From: Cristatella mucedo
Taxonomy: Eukaryota; Bryozoa; Phylactolaemata; Cristatellidae
Direction of reading: 5' to 3'
DNA: 64,000 nucleotides
Assembly: GCA_009760855.2 (NCBI GenBank)
Contig: WPIO01000218.1
Coordinates: 62,001 to 126,000 of the forward strand
Positions 44,721 through 54,034 of this stretch are shown here, piece after piece (the first letter of the stretch is position 1; every line of letters starts with the position of its first letter). Below the pieces are notes generated by a model. It saw nothing but the letters and a program-made list of their open reading frames with translations, was not told where the DNA came from and made no database searches. The translations under genes and the position numbers were made by a program.

Positions 44721-45164
44721 ATGGTTGCATATCTTAATAAGTTAATTTATGGATTAGATGAATCAAACATTTCTTTTCTTTTAACTTTTTGTGATAAAAT
44801 TGAAGAAGATGAAATTAAAAGTATTCTTTTGAGTAGCGATGCTTTAGATGCTGCAACAGTTTTATGCAACATTGAATATATTGATGGTATTTTCTTTGCA
44901 GAATTAAATGAAGCTGTTTTAGAGTTAGATGAAACAAAAATTTCTTTTCTTTTAGATGTTTTTGATAAAGTTGATAAAATGAAAGAAGATAAGAAAAAAT
45001 ATACTTTTGTACCTGATCCAACTTATCCGATTATTAAAAACCTAAAGTCAGAAAGAGAGACACTAAGATTAAAAGAATATGATGAAGAAGCTATTGATAG
45101 ATTTATAGAGAGTGATGATAGAAATCGTAGAATATTTATTGTTTTTGATCCTACAATTGAATAA
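44721..45164 (+). CDS. Unrecognised acidic viral protein, 147 aa
   Basis: Intact frame. It contains an internal repeat of the form LDE(S/T)-x-ISFLL-x-x-x-DK (residues about 13-28 and 72-87) and is rich in Asp, Glu and Lys. No membrane segment or known motif. It lies just after the truncated PolB, where the polymerase catalytic region would be expected. Its ATG is preceded by TTATATTACAGG rather than the clear TATATAG box. Confidence 0.55.
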   Translation: MVAYLNKLIYGLDESNISFLLTFCDKIEEDEIKSILLSSDALDAATVLCNIEYIDGIFFAELNEAVLELDETKISFLLDVFDKVDKMKEDKKKYTFVPDPTYPIIKNLKSERETLRLKEYDEEAIDRFIESDDRNRRIFIVFDPTIE

Positions 45165-45182
45165 ATTATTATTACATAGAAG

Positions 45183-45410
45183 ATGGATATAGCAAGAATA
45201 CTATGTTATGATGATGTTAAAGTCTTTGCACGTAGTATCTGTGCATCAAAGTTTAAAATTGATAATGATAGAAATTTGTATTCTTATATTGATAAACTAC
45301 CTGATTCAGTCATTGCATCATTATTTAAAATGTGTGATATATATGATAAAATAAAAGAGTGTGATGACGCAATACATTCTATCTATAATTCTATTTATAG
45401 TAAATTTTGA
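45183..45410 (+). CDS. Unrecognised viral protein, 75 aa
   Basis: Intact small frame after TTACATAGAAG, 18 bp downstream of the previous gene. Likely α-helical, with three Cys (ILCYDD, SICASK, KMCDIYDKIKECDD). Probably co-transcribed with its neighbours. Function unknown. Confidence 0.5.
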   Translation: MDIARILCYDDVKVFARSICASKFKIDNDRNLYSYIDKLPDSVIASLFKMCDIYDKIKECDDAIHSIYNSIYSKF

Positions 45411-45431
45411 TTTTTTTTTTTTATATAGGAA

Positions 45432-45911
45432 ATGGAAGCAGTTACTGATCCTAGTCTTGCAACTTCAGCTCTTGCAATTAAATCTTACGTTGATTACCTT
45501 GTTAGATTGAGAATGACAGCTTATGATGAGACAATGCTCAACTCTGATGTTGCAATTATGACTGATACCTCTGTTAAGAAATTCTATATTGATGAAGTAG
45601 ATGCGGAAGCACAGAGGATTATTAATTCTGGTCAATCAGAAATTCTATCAGGACTTGAATCGAGAGTTAGATCGAAAGTTGACGCTCTTCTAGATGAGCC
45701 TAGTGAGGTTGCAGGCTATACTACTTGGATTGCATCTCAACTCCCAACAGAATCCACAGTTATATCTGGTGTTACTGGTGCTAAACCTGACATCTCTGCA
45801 TTTGTTAAAGATGAGTGTTATGCAGTTCTACCAAGTATTACTGATGGTAAGAGTGCTAAACAAAAGGCAGCTGAGGCAGCACTTGCACAACCTGATCCAA
45901 GTGTAGTTTAA
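45432..45911 (+). CDS. Unrecognised viral protein, 159 aa
   Basis: Intact frame after TTATATAGGAA. The N-terminus (LATSALAIKSYVDYLV) looks like the D-x-AT-K-x-YVD motif of the fibre repeats, so it could be a small fibre-associated or fibre-derived protein. The rest is Ala/Ser-rich with helical segments and ends QKAAEAALAQPDPSVV. No catalytic motif seen. Confidence 0.55.
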   Translation: MEAVTDPSLATSALAIKSYVDYLVRLRMTAYDETMLNSDVAIMTDTSVKKFYIDEVDAEAQRIINSGQSEILSGLESRVRSKVDALLDEPSEVAGYTTWIASQLPTESTVISGVTGAKPDISAFVKDECYAVLPSITDGKSAKQKAAEAALAQPDPSVV

Positions 45912-45922
45912 TTAATTTAAAT

Positions 45923-45936
45923 ATTATATATAGAAA
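45923..45936 (+). promoter_or_regulatory. TATATATAGAAA start-proximal box
   Basis: Clearest instance of the motif placed directly before viral ATGs. Others: before 33447 and 43643 (TTATATAG), 34439 (AATATAGG), 45432 (TATATAGG), 51087 (TATATAGAA), 53259 (AATATAGAAAG), 54031 (ATATAGG), 55331 (ATATATAGAAA), and on the minus strand before 29839, 36980, 37788, 39895 and 53238. Confidence 0.65.
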
Positions 45937-46326
45937 ATGAACATCGAGACAAAAAGTAAAGATTGTCAAAAAGAAGTACAAGGTCAAAAGCATTCAAATT
46001 TTAAAATCTGTTCTTATCCAATGGGTAGAATTGAAGACATCAGATCAACTTTTTTAGGTGCCGTACAACTAGTATTGTAATATAAAGCACTTAGAATCAA
46101 TCAATCCGAACCAGAAATAGCAAATATATTTATTAAAGTTAGAGATGGTTCAATCTTTGAAGAGTTCCTTAAAGAATTAAAAATAGAAAAAATAAGTAGT
46201 ATGAGATGTGAAGCTTACTCTACGAAAATAGAACTATCAAAACAAATGATGAAAGAGAAAGAAGAAGGAAAGAGTTTTGATTTACCAGCCGAATTGACCG
46301 ATGAGAGTTTGAATTGGAAGATTTAA
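45937..46326 (+). pseudogene. Unrecognised viral gene, one stop, 129 codons
   Basis: Starts at ATG after a perfect ATTATATATAGAAA. A single in-frame TAA at 46078-46080 splits it; the frame then continues (SEPEIANIFIKVRDGSIFEE, KQMMKEKEEGKSFDLPAELT) to TAA at 46326. The end overlaps the end of the long fibre gene by about four bases, tail-to-tail. No family recognised. Confidence 0.55.
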
Positions 46327-49300
46327 ACAGGTACATCTGCCGAAGGATCATATCCAACACTAGTTGCACCGCCAATTGAAGGAGCGGTTGTTGTTGCAGG
46401 TGTAGTAGGTATTTCATATATATAACCAATAGAAGGTAAACACTACCTGAATGCCATTCATCTGTTGCACTATCATATTTATATGAAGACATATTTTGAG
46501 ATGATGATTGTGAATATTTTACACCATTAACTAAAAAAATCTCAATATAATCCAAATCACTTGGAGTTGAAATAGTTCCTTAACTAAAAACAGGATAAAT
46601 AGGATTGAAACCAATTGTTTTTGTTCTTTCTCTATTGAAAATAGTTATATTGAACTTTGATTCACTTAATACAAGCATATCATTATTTTCAATATTATAA
46701 TACTTTATATTTAGTAAATCAGAAGAATATCGATTTGGAGAATTAAATTTATAGTTACATTTTAAAAACAAGATATCACTATCAAATTGTTTTTTTTACA
46801 CTTTTACTAACTCCTAATGCTACAACTTTATAATTTACTCTTGTTCTATTATCATCCTTTAATAAAAATGAGTTAATAATATTTACCCTATTATAAGTCA
46901 TATATCTAGTTTCAGTATCAATATTATTAATTCTTCCATCAGTTGATGCATCAATATCTTTTATTTTTATTCGTATTCTTGAATATAATGGTTTCTATGC
47001 TAATATTAGATAATTTTGATAAAACGAGTTGACCCTTAGTAGAAGAAGAATAAGATTGCGGAGGTGTACCAATATTATTAAGACTATTTGCAGTTAAATT
47101 ACCCCAATTACCAATAAAACCAGTGTTACTTATAAATGTTCTAACAAATGGTAAGCTTCCACATTTCAAATAGAAATTATGTATATACTTATTAGCAATT
47201 AAATCAGTTGAAGAATAATTAGCAAAAGTTGGCTCTCTTCTATTCATTATTAGTCTTTCAACACCTATATTTCCATTTACTGTTTCGTCTTGTTTATACA
47301 TTCCAGTTTTTGTATCAACAAATTGTTTTGTTGCAACATCTCTTCCATTAACAGGATCTGATATTCTTACATATTTTTTGATTTTGCAGATAAATTACCA
47401 GTGATATGCTGATCAGAATCTCTTCTTAGATAATTATTATCAGCAAATGCATTATTAGGGGCCGTCCATAAACGACGTTACACACCTAGGGGGAAAAAGG
47501 GGTTCAGACTTCTTTGACGTTATATTTGAAGACTTATAGAAACTTAGCTTTGTGACGTTATATTTGAAGAGGGTCTGACTTTTTGTGACGACTTGTGACG
47601 AGAGGGAGTGAAAAACCGGCCAAAATCGCGTGACGTCATTTATGGACGGCCCCTTAACATTTTCAAATGTATCAATAGTTTCACCAACATTTATTATTTT
47701 ATTAGATGCAAAGTTCAATGTTCCATCAATTCGCAAATTATTTTTTAGAAAGCATTTTAATATATTGCTATATAAACAGTAACAGTTACTGTTTTATCAA
47801 ATAAATCTTGTCCAGATATAATTGGTGAATATTCTACTAATTTTTTATTGGAATCAATAATATAACTTCCAAATAATTGCAATGTATAACTAGCATTTGT
47901 TCGTGTTGGTGGAAGTTGAATTAACATTTTTAGTGAACCATCTGGTGCGGCATACATTGTTGAAATGACAAATAAAGATCTAGTAAGGAGACTGATAAAA
48001 TCAGAACTGGTTTTCAATTTTCCTTGATAGTTTACTCCATAAACATTTGTTGATTGTGACGAATCTATTGTTCCATTAAATATTATTTTTGCAACATTTC
48101 CATCTGATATTCTATTTAGATAACCAAGATTAACATCATCAGTTAGATTAACAGGATCATTTACAATTCTAATAACATTATTTTGCATATCTAAATTACC
48201 ATTAACTGTTTCACCATGTAAATTAAGAAAATTGTCATCGATATACTTTTTATTTGGTGCAGTGTAATCAAGGTCTGGATTACTACGAGCAAATGGAACT
48301 GTAGTACTAATTCCACCATTTACAACTAGATTACCTCTAATTTTCCACCTGTTAGCGGTAGTTTAGTATCAGCCTAATCTTTAGTTGCAGCATCACTAGG
48401 ATTTATTGGATTAGCAAGATCTACTATTCTAAAATTAATCATATCAATATCCTAATCACTTTTAGTTGATCTAGAAACCTCTGTAACAAAATTACTATCT
48501 ATATATCTTCTATTTACTGCATCACCAGCATCAACAGGATCTCCTAAATTTATTATAAGATTATTATCCCTATTTAGATTTCCACTAAGTACATCAGCAG
48601 TTTTCTTAATACAATTCTTTCCAGACTTTCCTTGAATTCTCTTTCCCTACATTTCTATACAATACTAACAAGAAAATCTATAAAAGTAATTCAACTAGCA
48701 ACAGTTAACTTATCAATAGCATACCTACACGTTCAATCAATATTTATTATTAAGACTACTGTACCACTTACACCATAAGTATTATCACTCGTTAAATCCA
48801 CTTACGCATTAGTTTTATTAGTTGCATACATAATATTAGATACCATTAGAAAATTAGGTAATACTCCAGGAAAGAATGTTTTAAGATTAGTTGCATATTT
48901 AACGGGAACATTTGTACCTGGAGCAATGATAGGCATATCACCAGGTGTAAGTTGTTGAAGTTGAAACTGATTACCTGTACTTCCATTAGCAGTTATATTG
49001 AGACCTTACATATCAAGATACAATATTCTTTGATAATTACTTGTTAAACCAAAGTAAGTAAATGATACTTGTCTGTTAGTGTCAACATATTGTTTCGTCG
49101 CAACACCTGATACATTAGTAATATTCTTATTTCCCATATCAATACCTGACATCGCCTTACCTTGAAATACTGCAGTCATACTTTTTAGTATTCCATAGCT
49201 TATTACTTTACAAGGCCTTAGATCAGAGTAAACAGTTCCATCTGCTGAATTACCAGATATACCAATAACATTCTTACAATTCAATTGTGATTTCATTACT

Positions 49301-49508
49301 GCTCCTTTTTAGGCATTAAATCAGTTAGACTTGATACTGTTGCTAGATTTCCTACTAATGAACTATTACCAGCACTTTTAACAATAGCATAATCTAGTCT
49401 CATTGCTTCTCCACTATCAACAGGAAGTCCTAAGTTAGTTATTCTATTCTTATTCGCATCAAGATTAGTATAAATATTACCATTTACTTTCTTTACTTTT
49501 TCCAGCAC
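46323..49508 (-). pseudogene. Long tail-fibre-like protein gene, broken (V2)
   Basis: About 3.2 kb of minus-strand sequence carries at least six scattered repeats of the fibre type: NKNRITNLGLPVDSGEAM (49450), IDMGNKNITNVSGVATKQYV (49120), LIINLGDPVDAGDAVNRRYI (48540), RIVNDPVNLTDDVNLGYL (48140), KIINVGETIDTFENV (47690) and RISDPVNGRDVATKQFVD (47350). The C-terminus ends PSADVPV. It is split by many stops and frameshifts and by a MITE at 47458-47654. No ATG is at the 5' end (GTG at 49508). If once continuous it exceeded 900 residues, far longer than the 286-aa fibre of V1b. Confidence 0.75.
47458..47654. mobile_element. PIF/Harbinger-type MITE, copy 2
   Basis: 197-bp element with the same GGGGCCGTCCATAAACGACG termini as 39966-40168, in inverse orientation, flanked by TTA on both sides. 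Inserted into the long fibre gene, so it moved after the viral integration. Confidence 0.88.
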
Positions 49509-49517
49509 TTATAATAT

Positions 49518-50183
49518 ATGCCGCGAAAAGTTGGTAAAGGTGTTGGTGAAGATGTGAAAAGTGGAGTTAAAACTACCAAAGATGTTGTTTCAGGTATTAA
49601 AACTGCAACAGAAGTAGGTGAGAAAGTAGTTACAAAAGTAGTACCAAAGATTGCCGCAAGACTATCACTAGCTGCATCAGAAAAAATAGCAACAGCAGTA
49701 CCTAAAGTTCTCCAATCACTTAAAGTAGTTGGTGCAGCTGCTAATGTATTAGGCGGTTTTCTAAGTGGTGTTACAGGAATAGTTGATCTATCTCTATTTA
49801 TAAAAGATATAGTAGATGACGTTAGTTCTGGAAAGTATGGACAAGTCTTTTGGATAACAATGTCAGAGAAAAAACAAGGACTAGAAAAACTGATTGAGAG
49901 TTTAAAGATAGGTTATTATATACATGATATATTATTAGAAGCAGAAATATATAACAGTGATTGGTATAGAGATCTAAGTAAATTCTTAACTGAAGTCTTT
50001 GGAGAAGAAGTAACATGGACTGCTGCACAGTTAGATCCTAAAGCTTGGAGTAAGAATTTCTTAGAAGTCAGAGGAGGATTCTTACCTTTTGTAATTGCTC
50101 CTATTATTAATTTGATTGCTAGTATAGTTGGTGGCGTTGGAATTAGCGTTTCGATTGCTGTAGCTGTTGCAAGTCTATTATAA
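49518..50183 (+). CDS. Unrecognised hydrophobic viral protein, 221 aa
   Basis: Intact frame with ATG right after ATAATAT, divergent from the long fibre gene with nine bases between. Basic N-terminus (MPRKVGKGVGEDVKSG), an amphipathic Lys/Val-rich part, a middle hydrophobic segment (VLGGFLSGVTGIVDLSLF, about residues 78-96) and a strongly hydrophobic C-terminus (FVIAPIINLIASIVGGVGIS, about residues 185-221). It could be a membrane-active or minor virion protein. I do not recognise the family. Confidence 0.55.
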   Translation: MPRKVGKGVGEDVKSGVKTTKDVVSGIKTATEVGEKVVTKVVPKIAARLSLAASEKIATAVPKVLQSLKVVGAAANVLGGFLSGVTGIVDLSLFIKDIVDDVSSGKYGQVFWITMSEKKQGLEKLIESLKIGYYIHDILLEAEIYNSDWYRDLSKFLTEVFGEEVTWTAAQLDPKAWSKNFLEVRGGFLPFVIAPIINLIASIVGGVGISVSIAVAVASLL

Positions 50184-50480
50184 AAATAGTTGATGAAACT
50201 ATGTTTACTGCTAAGGCTCCTCAAATGGACACGCATGAACAACGAATGGAAACTTTAGGTCTTCAAAAAGAAAATTAGGAAATGCTATTACTGATTTGAA
50301 TGATATCGTAAAAGCAATTAATCGTGGAATTGATATTGATTTTAGTGGAAAAGTAGGACAATCTGAAGTAAAAAATAGATTGGATTATACAGATCATAGA
50401 AGAGCATTAGTAGAGAGTGGAGGTATTGATTATTCTCTAGAAGTGAAAAAATGCAATTAAACAAGTTGAAGCAAGTAAAA
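50184..50480 (+). pseudogene. Remnant following the 221-aa gene
   Basis: Coding-like plus-strand sequence in two frames (ETMFTAKAPQMDTHEQRMET, then NAITDLNDIVKAINRGIDID and VKNRLDYTDHRRALVESGG). It may be a C-terminal extension of the preceding gene or a separate small gene now frameshifted. Not recognised. Confidence 0.4.
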
Positions 50481-50509
50481 TTGGTGGAGTAAAAACGTGC
50501 AATTATAAA

Positions 50510-50935
50510 ATCGAATTGTAAATGGAGACGGATGGCTTCAAGATCTCTAGCGATGGCCGCTTCTTCAGGGTCATCAAAATATCCCAAATGGAATTGATGT
50601 TTATCTATTTTTATGTATGCTATCCATTTGTTTGTTTTTTCATACCAACTGACACCAACAAATCCACTAGTATTATTTCTTTGCTTTCTTCTATTTCTAT
50701 TATTTTCATATGATGTTGCTTCACGTTAATTGTTAAAAGAATTATTTAACTTATCATTCTCTATGTGATCTATCTCATGAGGTGGAAATCTTCCTGTCAC
50801 TATTAAATATGCTAATCGATGTGAAAGATATATTTTTCCATCTATTCCTATATATCTATATCCATTAGTAACATTTACTGTTCCCGCAATACTTCCAGTT
50901 TTGGTTATTCATGTTCTATCAATTTTCCAGGTAAA
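50510..50935 (-). pseudogene. HNH endonuclease with AP2-like domain, one stop
   Basis: Minus strand: GYRYIGIDGKIYLSHRLAYL, then FPPHEIDHIENDKLNN, which is the HNH_3-type nuclease core (H…DH…N), a TAA at 50726-50728, REATSYENNRNRR, then the AP2-like DNA-binding part SGFVGVSWYEKTNKWIAYIK and LGYFDDPEEAAIARDLEAIR. The order and spacing are those of phage and giant-virus homing-type HNH/AP2 endonucleases. These cut DNA and spread themselves. The N-terminus and stop are unclear. It lies between the 221-aa gene and the PLA2 gene. Confidence 0.82.
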
Positions 50936-50975
50936 TACACGGGGGAATGCATTATACGCCAACAACTCATTAACT

Positions 50976-51013
50976 CTCTCTGTCTCTCTCTGTCTCTGTC
51001 TCTCTCTCTCTCA
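50976..51013. repeat. Short (CT)n stretch
   Basis: CT-rich microsatellite with CTGTCTCT interruptions, in the intergenic space before the PLA2 gene. Confidence 0.8.
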
Positions 51014-51086
51014 AAGCATCAAAATCATCTTGATTCATTTCTATATACTGTTTTCTAACTGTTAAAATATTTTATTATATATAGAA

Positions 51087-51926
51087 GTGAGCTACCATGA
51101 AGTCAAAGTTGCATTGTCTGATCATCAACTAAAACAAATACATAAATCAATTGAATCTATCTCAATCAGACTTAAGCATTCAGATTTAACAGGTAGCGTT
51201 CCTATTCTTCTTACAAATACTCAAATAAACAAAATAGAAAAGAGTAGATCAAAAAATACTGGATTGCAATTGAATCTAAGTCTTAAACAATTAAAAGCAA
51301 ATAGAAGACAAGGTTTCGGGTTAGTCGATATATTAAACAAATTATCAGGCGGTAGAGAATTTCATTTAAAACTCCCGAAATATGAAAAGAGTGAATTCGT
51401 ACCAGGAAGTAGGTTCAACGATACGGGAAAATATAGTTATGCTAGGTCAGGAACTCAATTCAGAAAACGTTTAGATGAAGGATATGAGAGTGTGAATGCA
51501 CTTGATAGAGCTGCATTAGTCCACGATAGTTTATACATTGAAACATCTTCTGATCCTGAACCAAAACGAACTGAAATAAGAAATCTATCAGACCTTGTTT
51601 TACCAGAAAGTGCAGCACGAATAGCACTTGACCCACGTCAGCCGGCTTATGTTCGTGAAGATGCTAAAACTGTCGCAGCAATTATGAGTGCTAAGGCAAA
51701 ATTAGGTCTTGGCCTTGGTATCGGCAGTGGTATCTTAGACAATTCATTTGCAACGGAATTCTTAAAAGACAAAGTAAGTAATCCATCAAGTATAACAAAG
51801 ATAACTAATTATGCTAAGACTTTAGTTGATAAAATATTATCTATAAGTAAAAAAAGATATAATATAACTAATCTAATTTTTATTTTTGTTTTATATTTAT
51901 GTATATCTGATACTCAGCAGGATTGA
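51087..51926 (+). CDS. pX-like/phospholipase A2 capsid protein (V2)
   Basis: 279-codon frame. Residues 5-75 follow the adenovirus pX-like pattern of adintoviruses (VKVALSDHQLKQIHKSI, VPILLTNTQINKI, LQLNLSLKQLKAN, then a Gly-rich GFG). Residues about 115-170 are a PLA2-like domain: YARSGTQFRKRLDEGYES, then ALDRAALVHDSLY with the catalytic HD pair. In parvoviruses and adintoviruses such a domain helps virions breach endosomal membranes. The start codon is GTG at 51087 right after ATTATATATAGAA, where an ATG would be expected, so translation is probably lost. The last 30 codons look like read-through non-homologous sequence. Confidence 0.85.
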   Translation: MSYHEVKVALSDHQLKQIHKSIESISIRLKHSDLTGSVPILLTNTQINKIEKSRSKNTGLQLNLSLKQLKANRRQGFGLVDILNKLSGGREFHLKLPKYEKSEFVPGSRFNDTGKYSYARSGTQFRKRLDEGYESVNALDRAALVHDSLYIETSSDPEPKRTEIRNLSDLVLPESAARIALDPRQPAYVREDAKTVAAIMSAKAKLGLGLGIGSGILDNSFATEFLKDKVSNPSSITKITNYAKTLVDKILSISKKRYNITNLIFIFVLYLCISDTQQD

Positions 51927-51959
51927 ATTTATCCTGTGATTTTTCATCTATATTATAAA

Positions 51960-52405
51960 CTTTTAACTTGATCAATCTTCAATCTACTACTAAGTCTTTC
52001 TTCTGAATCATAAGTAACTTTAGTTACATATGATCCATCAAGAATGCCAGCAATACTAGTCATTACCAAGTTTTTGAATTAGCTCAGCAGCACTACTAAA
52101 TTTCATTTGTTTGTTCTTTTGATCAAAGAATATACTTGGCTTTTACCAAATGTAAATGTAATACAAATAGTTGAACGACTACTCATATCATACCCACTAT
52201 ATTCAAGCTTCATACTTGCTCTATTAGCAATATCTTCAAGTACAGGTCTCATATCTTCTGTAATATACATCTATGCATTGAAGTAAGGCTTGGAATCTTT
52301 ACTAATTTTCTCTTCAATATGGACACGAGCAGATTTTCCTTTTGGAATTACGACTGAGGCATTTTCAAGTACAATGAATTTTTATTCTCCGCTTTCATTT
52401 CTATA
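51960..52405 (-). pseudogene. Unrecognised viral gene, broken
   Basis: Minus-strand start ATG near 52405 after TAGTATAGAA. It is read in more than one frame (VIPKGKSARVHIEEKISKDS, then MYITEDMRPVLEDIANRASM and YSGYDMSSRSTICITFTFG, then a C-terminal TKVTYDSEERLSSRLKIDQV). At least one stop and two frameshifts. The original length would be near 145 residues. Located between the PLA2 gene and the protease; no family recognised. Confidence 0.5.
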
Positions 52406-52419
52406 CTAGGAAAAGAAAA

Positions 52420-52848
52420 TGTTTAAATGAAATTAGTAATTCAATTGTCCATCCAAAATCTTATTCTTGCATTAGTTTTAAGAAGATTAGATATCTTCTT
52501 CCACAATCTGTGTGATTGTATTCTTGTCACTTAAACGTCATGAATGTTGGTATAACACCAAAATAATTTATTACTCCAGGCATTGGTGGAGCACCGAATT
52601 AATCAAAGGAAAAACATCTGTTTCCTTCTTTTTTAAGTGCTACCCAGTGATATATCGCTCTATCTGATTCTCCTGTATTACAAATAAGACATTCATTCTT
52701 TAATGGTTTAGTTAGTTTATCTCTTGCAAATACCCCCTACAATTATTTGTATCTAATTCTTTTAAATAATTATTTATTTCTATATCTGTTAAAGGTGTTG
52801 GTTTTACTTTTTTAATTGTTCAATAGTTATTTTTAGTTCTGCAATCAT
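52420..52848 (-). pseudogene. Adenain-type cysteine protease, broken (V2)
   Basis: Minus-strand remnant of the Ulp1-like maturation protease that cleaves capsid precursors in adenoviruses and adintoviruses. Readable blocks in changing frames: PLTDIEINNYLKELDTNN, ECLICNTGESDRAIYHWVAL with the catalytic His (YHW), a following FD-x-FG with a stop in it, PPMPGVINYFG, then a Q…CG-type block with the nucleophile region. At least four lesions. The N-terminal ATG at 52846-52848 is my choice; a fusion with the upstream Zn-ribbon is possible. Confidence 0.75.
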
Positions 52849-52923
52849 TTGTTCTTTATCTGCACAACCACCAACTCCTTTACCACTATGTCTATCAGTA
52901 CTACCTGAGAATTTTTTACTAAG

Positions 52924-53238
52924 TTAATTTGAAATTGCTGCAAAAACGGAAGGTGTTGGAACACTAGATCCTCTACTTACTTGTTTTCTACCTGATCCAT
53001 AAGAAACCTTACTTGCAGCTGTTCGACCCGTTCCATAAGAAACCTTACTTACAGCTGTTCTACCTGATCCAACTGTTGTTGATCCACTTCTCAACTTAAC
53101 AAACTTTGATTTCTTACTATCACACATAGTACAAACACCTTTTACCATTTCTCTAATTCCTTTAGTACTATCTACCTCAACATATTCTTCATGAATGGTA
53201 TCAGTTTTCTTTTTGCACTTCAAACAATAAATTTCCAT
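52924..53238 (-). CDS. Zn-ribbon viral protein, 104 aa (V2)
   Basis: Frame begins at ATG 53238 after TATAATAGAT, 20 bp from the divergent ATPase. Four Cys in CLKCKKKTDT … GVCTMCDSKKSKFVKL form a zinc-ribbon common in adintoviruses and large DNA viruses. A low-complexity tail follows, made of three SK-V-SYG-x-GR repeats (TAVSKVSYGTGRTAASKVSY). After a TAA the same frame continues into FSGSTDRHSGKGVGG and then the protease, so the stop may be secondary. Confidence 0.75.
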   Translation of the reverse strand: MEIYCLKCKKKTDTIHEEYVEVDSTKGIREMVKGVCTMCDSKKSKFVKLRSGSTTVGSGRTAVSKVSYGTGRTAASKVSYGSGRKQVSRGSSVPTPSVFAAISN

Positions 53239-53258
53239 ATCTATTATAATATAGAAAG

Positions 53259-54034
53259 ATGTTTTTGAAAGTTAGAGCATTTAATTTTGGACAAGGTATA
53301 GATACTGGATAGGAAGAACCATTACCTAAAGTGCCTATTAGAGCATTAGTACTTGGTCCAAGTGGTACTGGTAAGTCACAGTTAGTAATGAATTGGATAT
53401 TTAATGGTAAGGTTATTTATGATACTTGTACTATTATTGCTTCAAGCTTAGATCAAAAGTTATATCGTGGTCTTATGTCAATGACAAAAAAAAACCTGCT
53501 TTTGCTTGGGTTAATGGAATCGATAATATGCCAGAAGTTGATTCTTATAAGAATTATAAGAATGTTGTTGTATTAGATGATTTGATGACAGAAGATCAAT
53601 GTAACGTAACTCCACAAAGTCATAAAGACCATGTGGGTGTTACGCAGGAGAGTTTTTTATAGCGCACTCACAGCCTAAGCGGCTTTCGGTACGCATTTCA
53701 AGGTATTCGACTATTTTACTAGAGTTGTAAAGGATTGAATATATTCTATCTTGCTCAAGGTTTTACTAATATTCCTAGAAGAGAAATAAGAAACAAAATA
53801 AATACGATAATAATCTTTTAACAAAATAATACTGACATATAATACATTCGAGATTCATGTGTTGGTGATATAGATAAGAAAATGTTTAAAGAATGGGTTA
53901 ATTCATGTACTAGAGAAATATTTAGTTATAGTGTCATTAATCTAACTAAAACAGAATCAGAAGGACGATTTTGGACAGTTTATAATACAGGTAAACAATT
54001 AATAACTATTTTAATTGAATATAGGAGAAAATGA
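53259..54034 (+). pseudogene. A32/FtsK-type packaging ATPase, broken (V2)
   Basis: Motor that pumps viral DNA into capsids. Starts at ATG 53259 after TTATAATATAGAAAG. Walker A is LGPSGTGKS (residues 32-40) and Walker B is NVVVLDDLM. Lesions: TAG at 53310-53312, a frameshift in the A9 run at 53486-53494, an insertion of about 98 bp of second-family LINE 3' UTR at 53602-53699, then a frameshift before IFYLAQGFTNIPRREIR (sensor and Arg region). The end is ATGA-overlapped with the next gene. Confidence 0.85.
53602..53699 (-). mobile_element. Second-family LINE 3' UTR piece in the ATPase
   Basis: Matches 17150-17245 (AGTCATAAAGACCATGTGGG, then CACTCACAGCCTAAGCGGCT and TTCGGTACGCATTT). Viral coding sequence resumes right after it. 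No target duplication is evident. Confidence 0.75.

Noticed and set aside
47473..47736. 93-codon minus-strand frame as a separate viral gene
   Set aside because: It is fibre sequence running into the Harbinger MITE.
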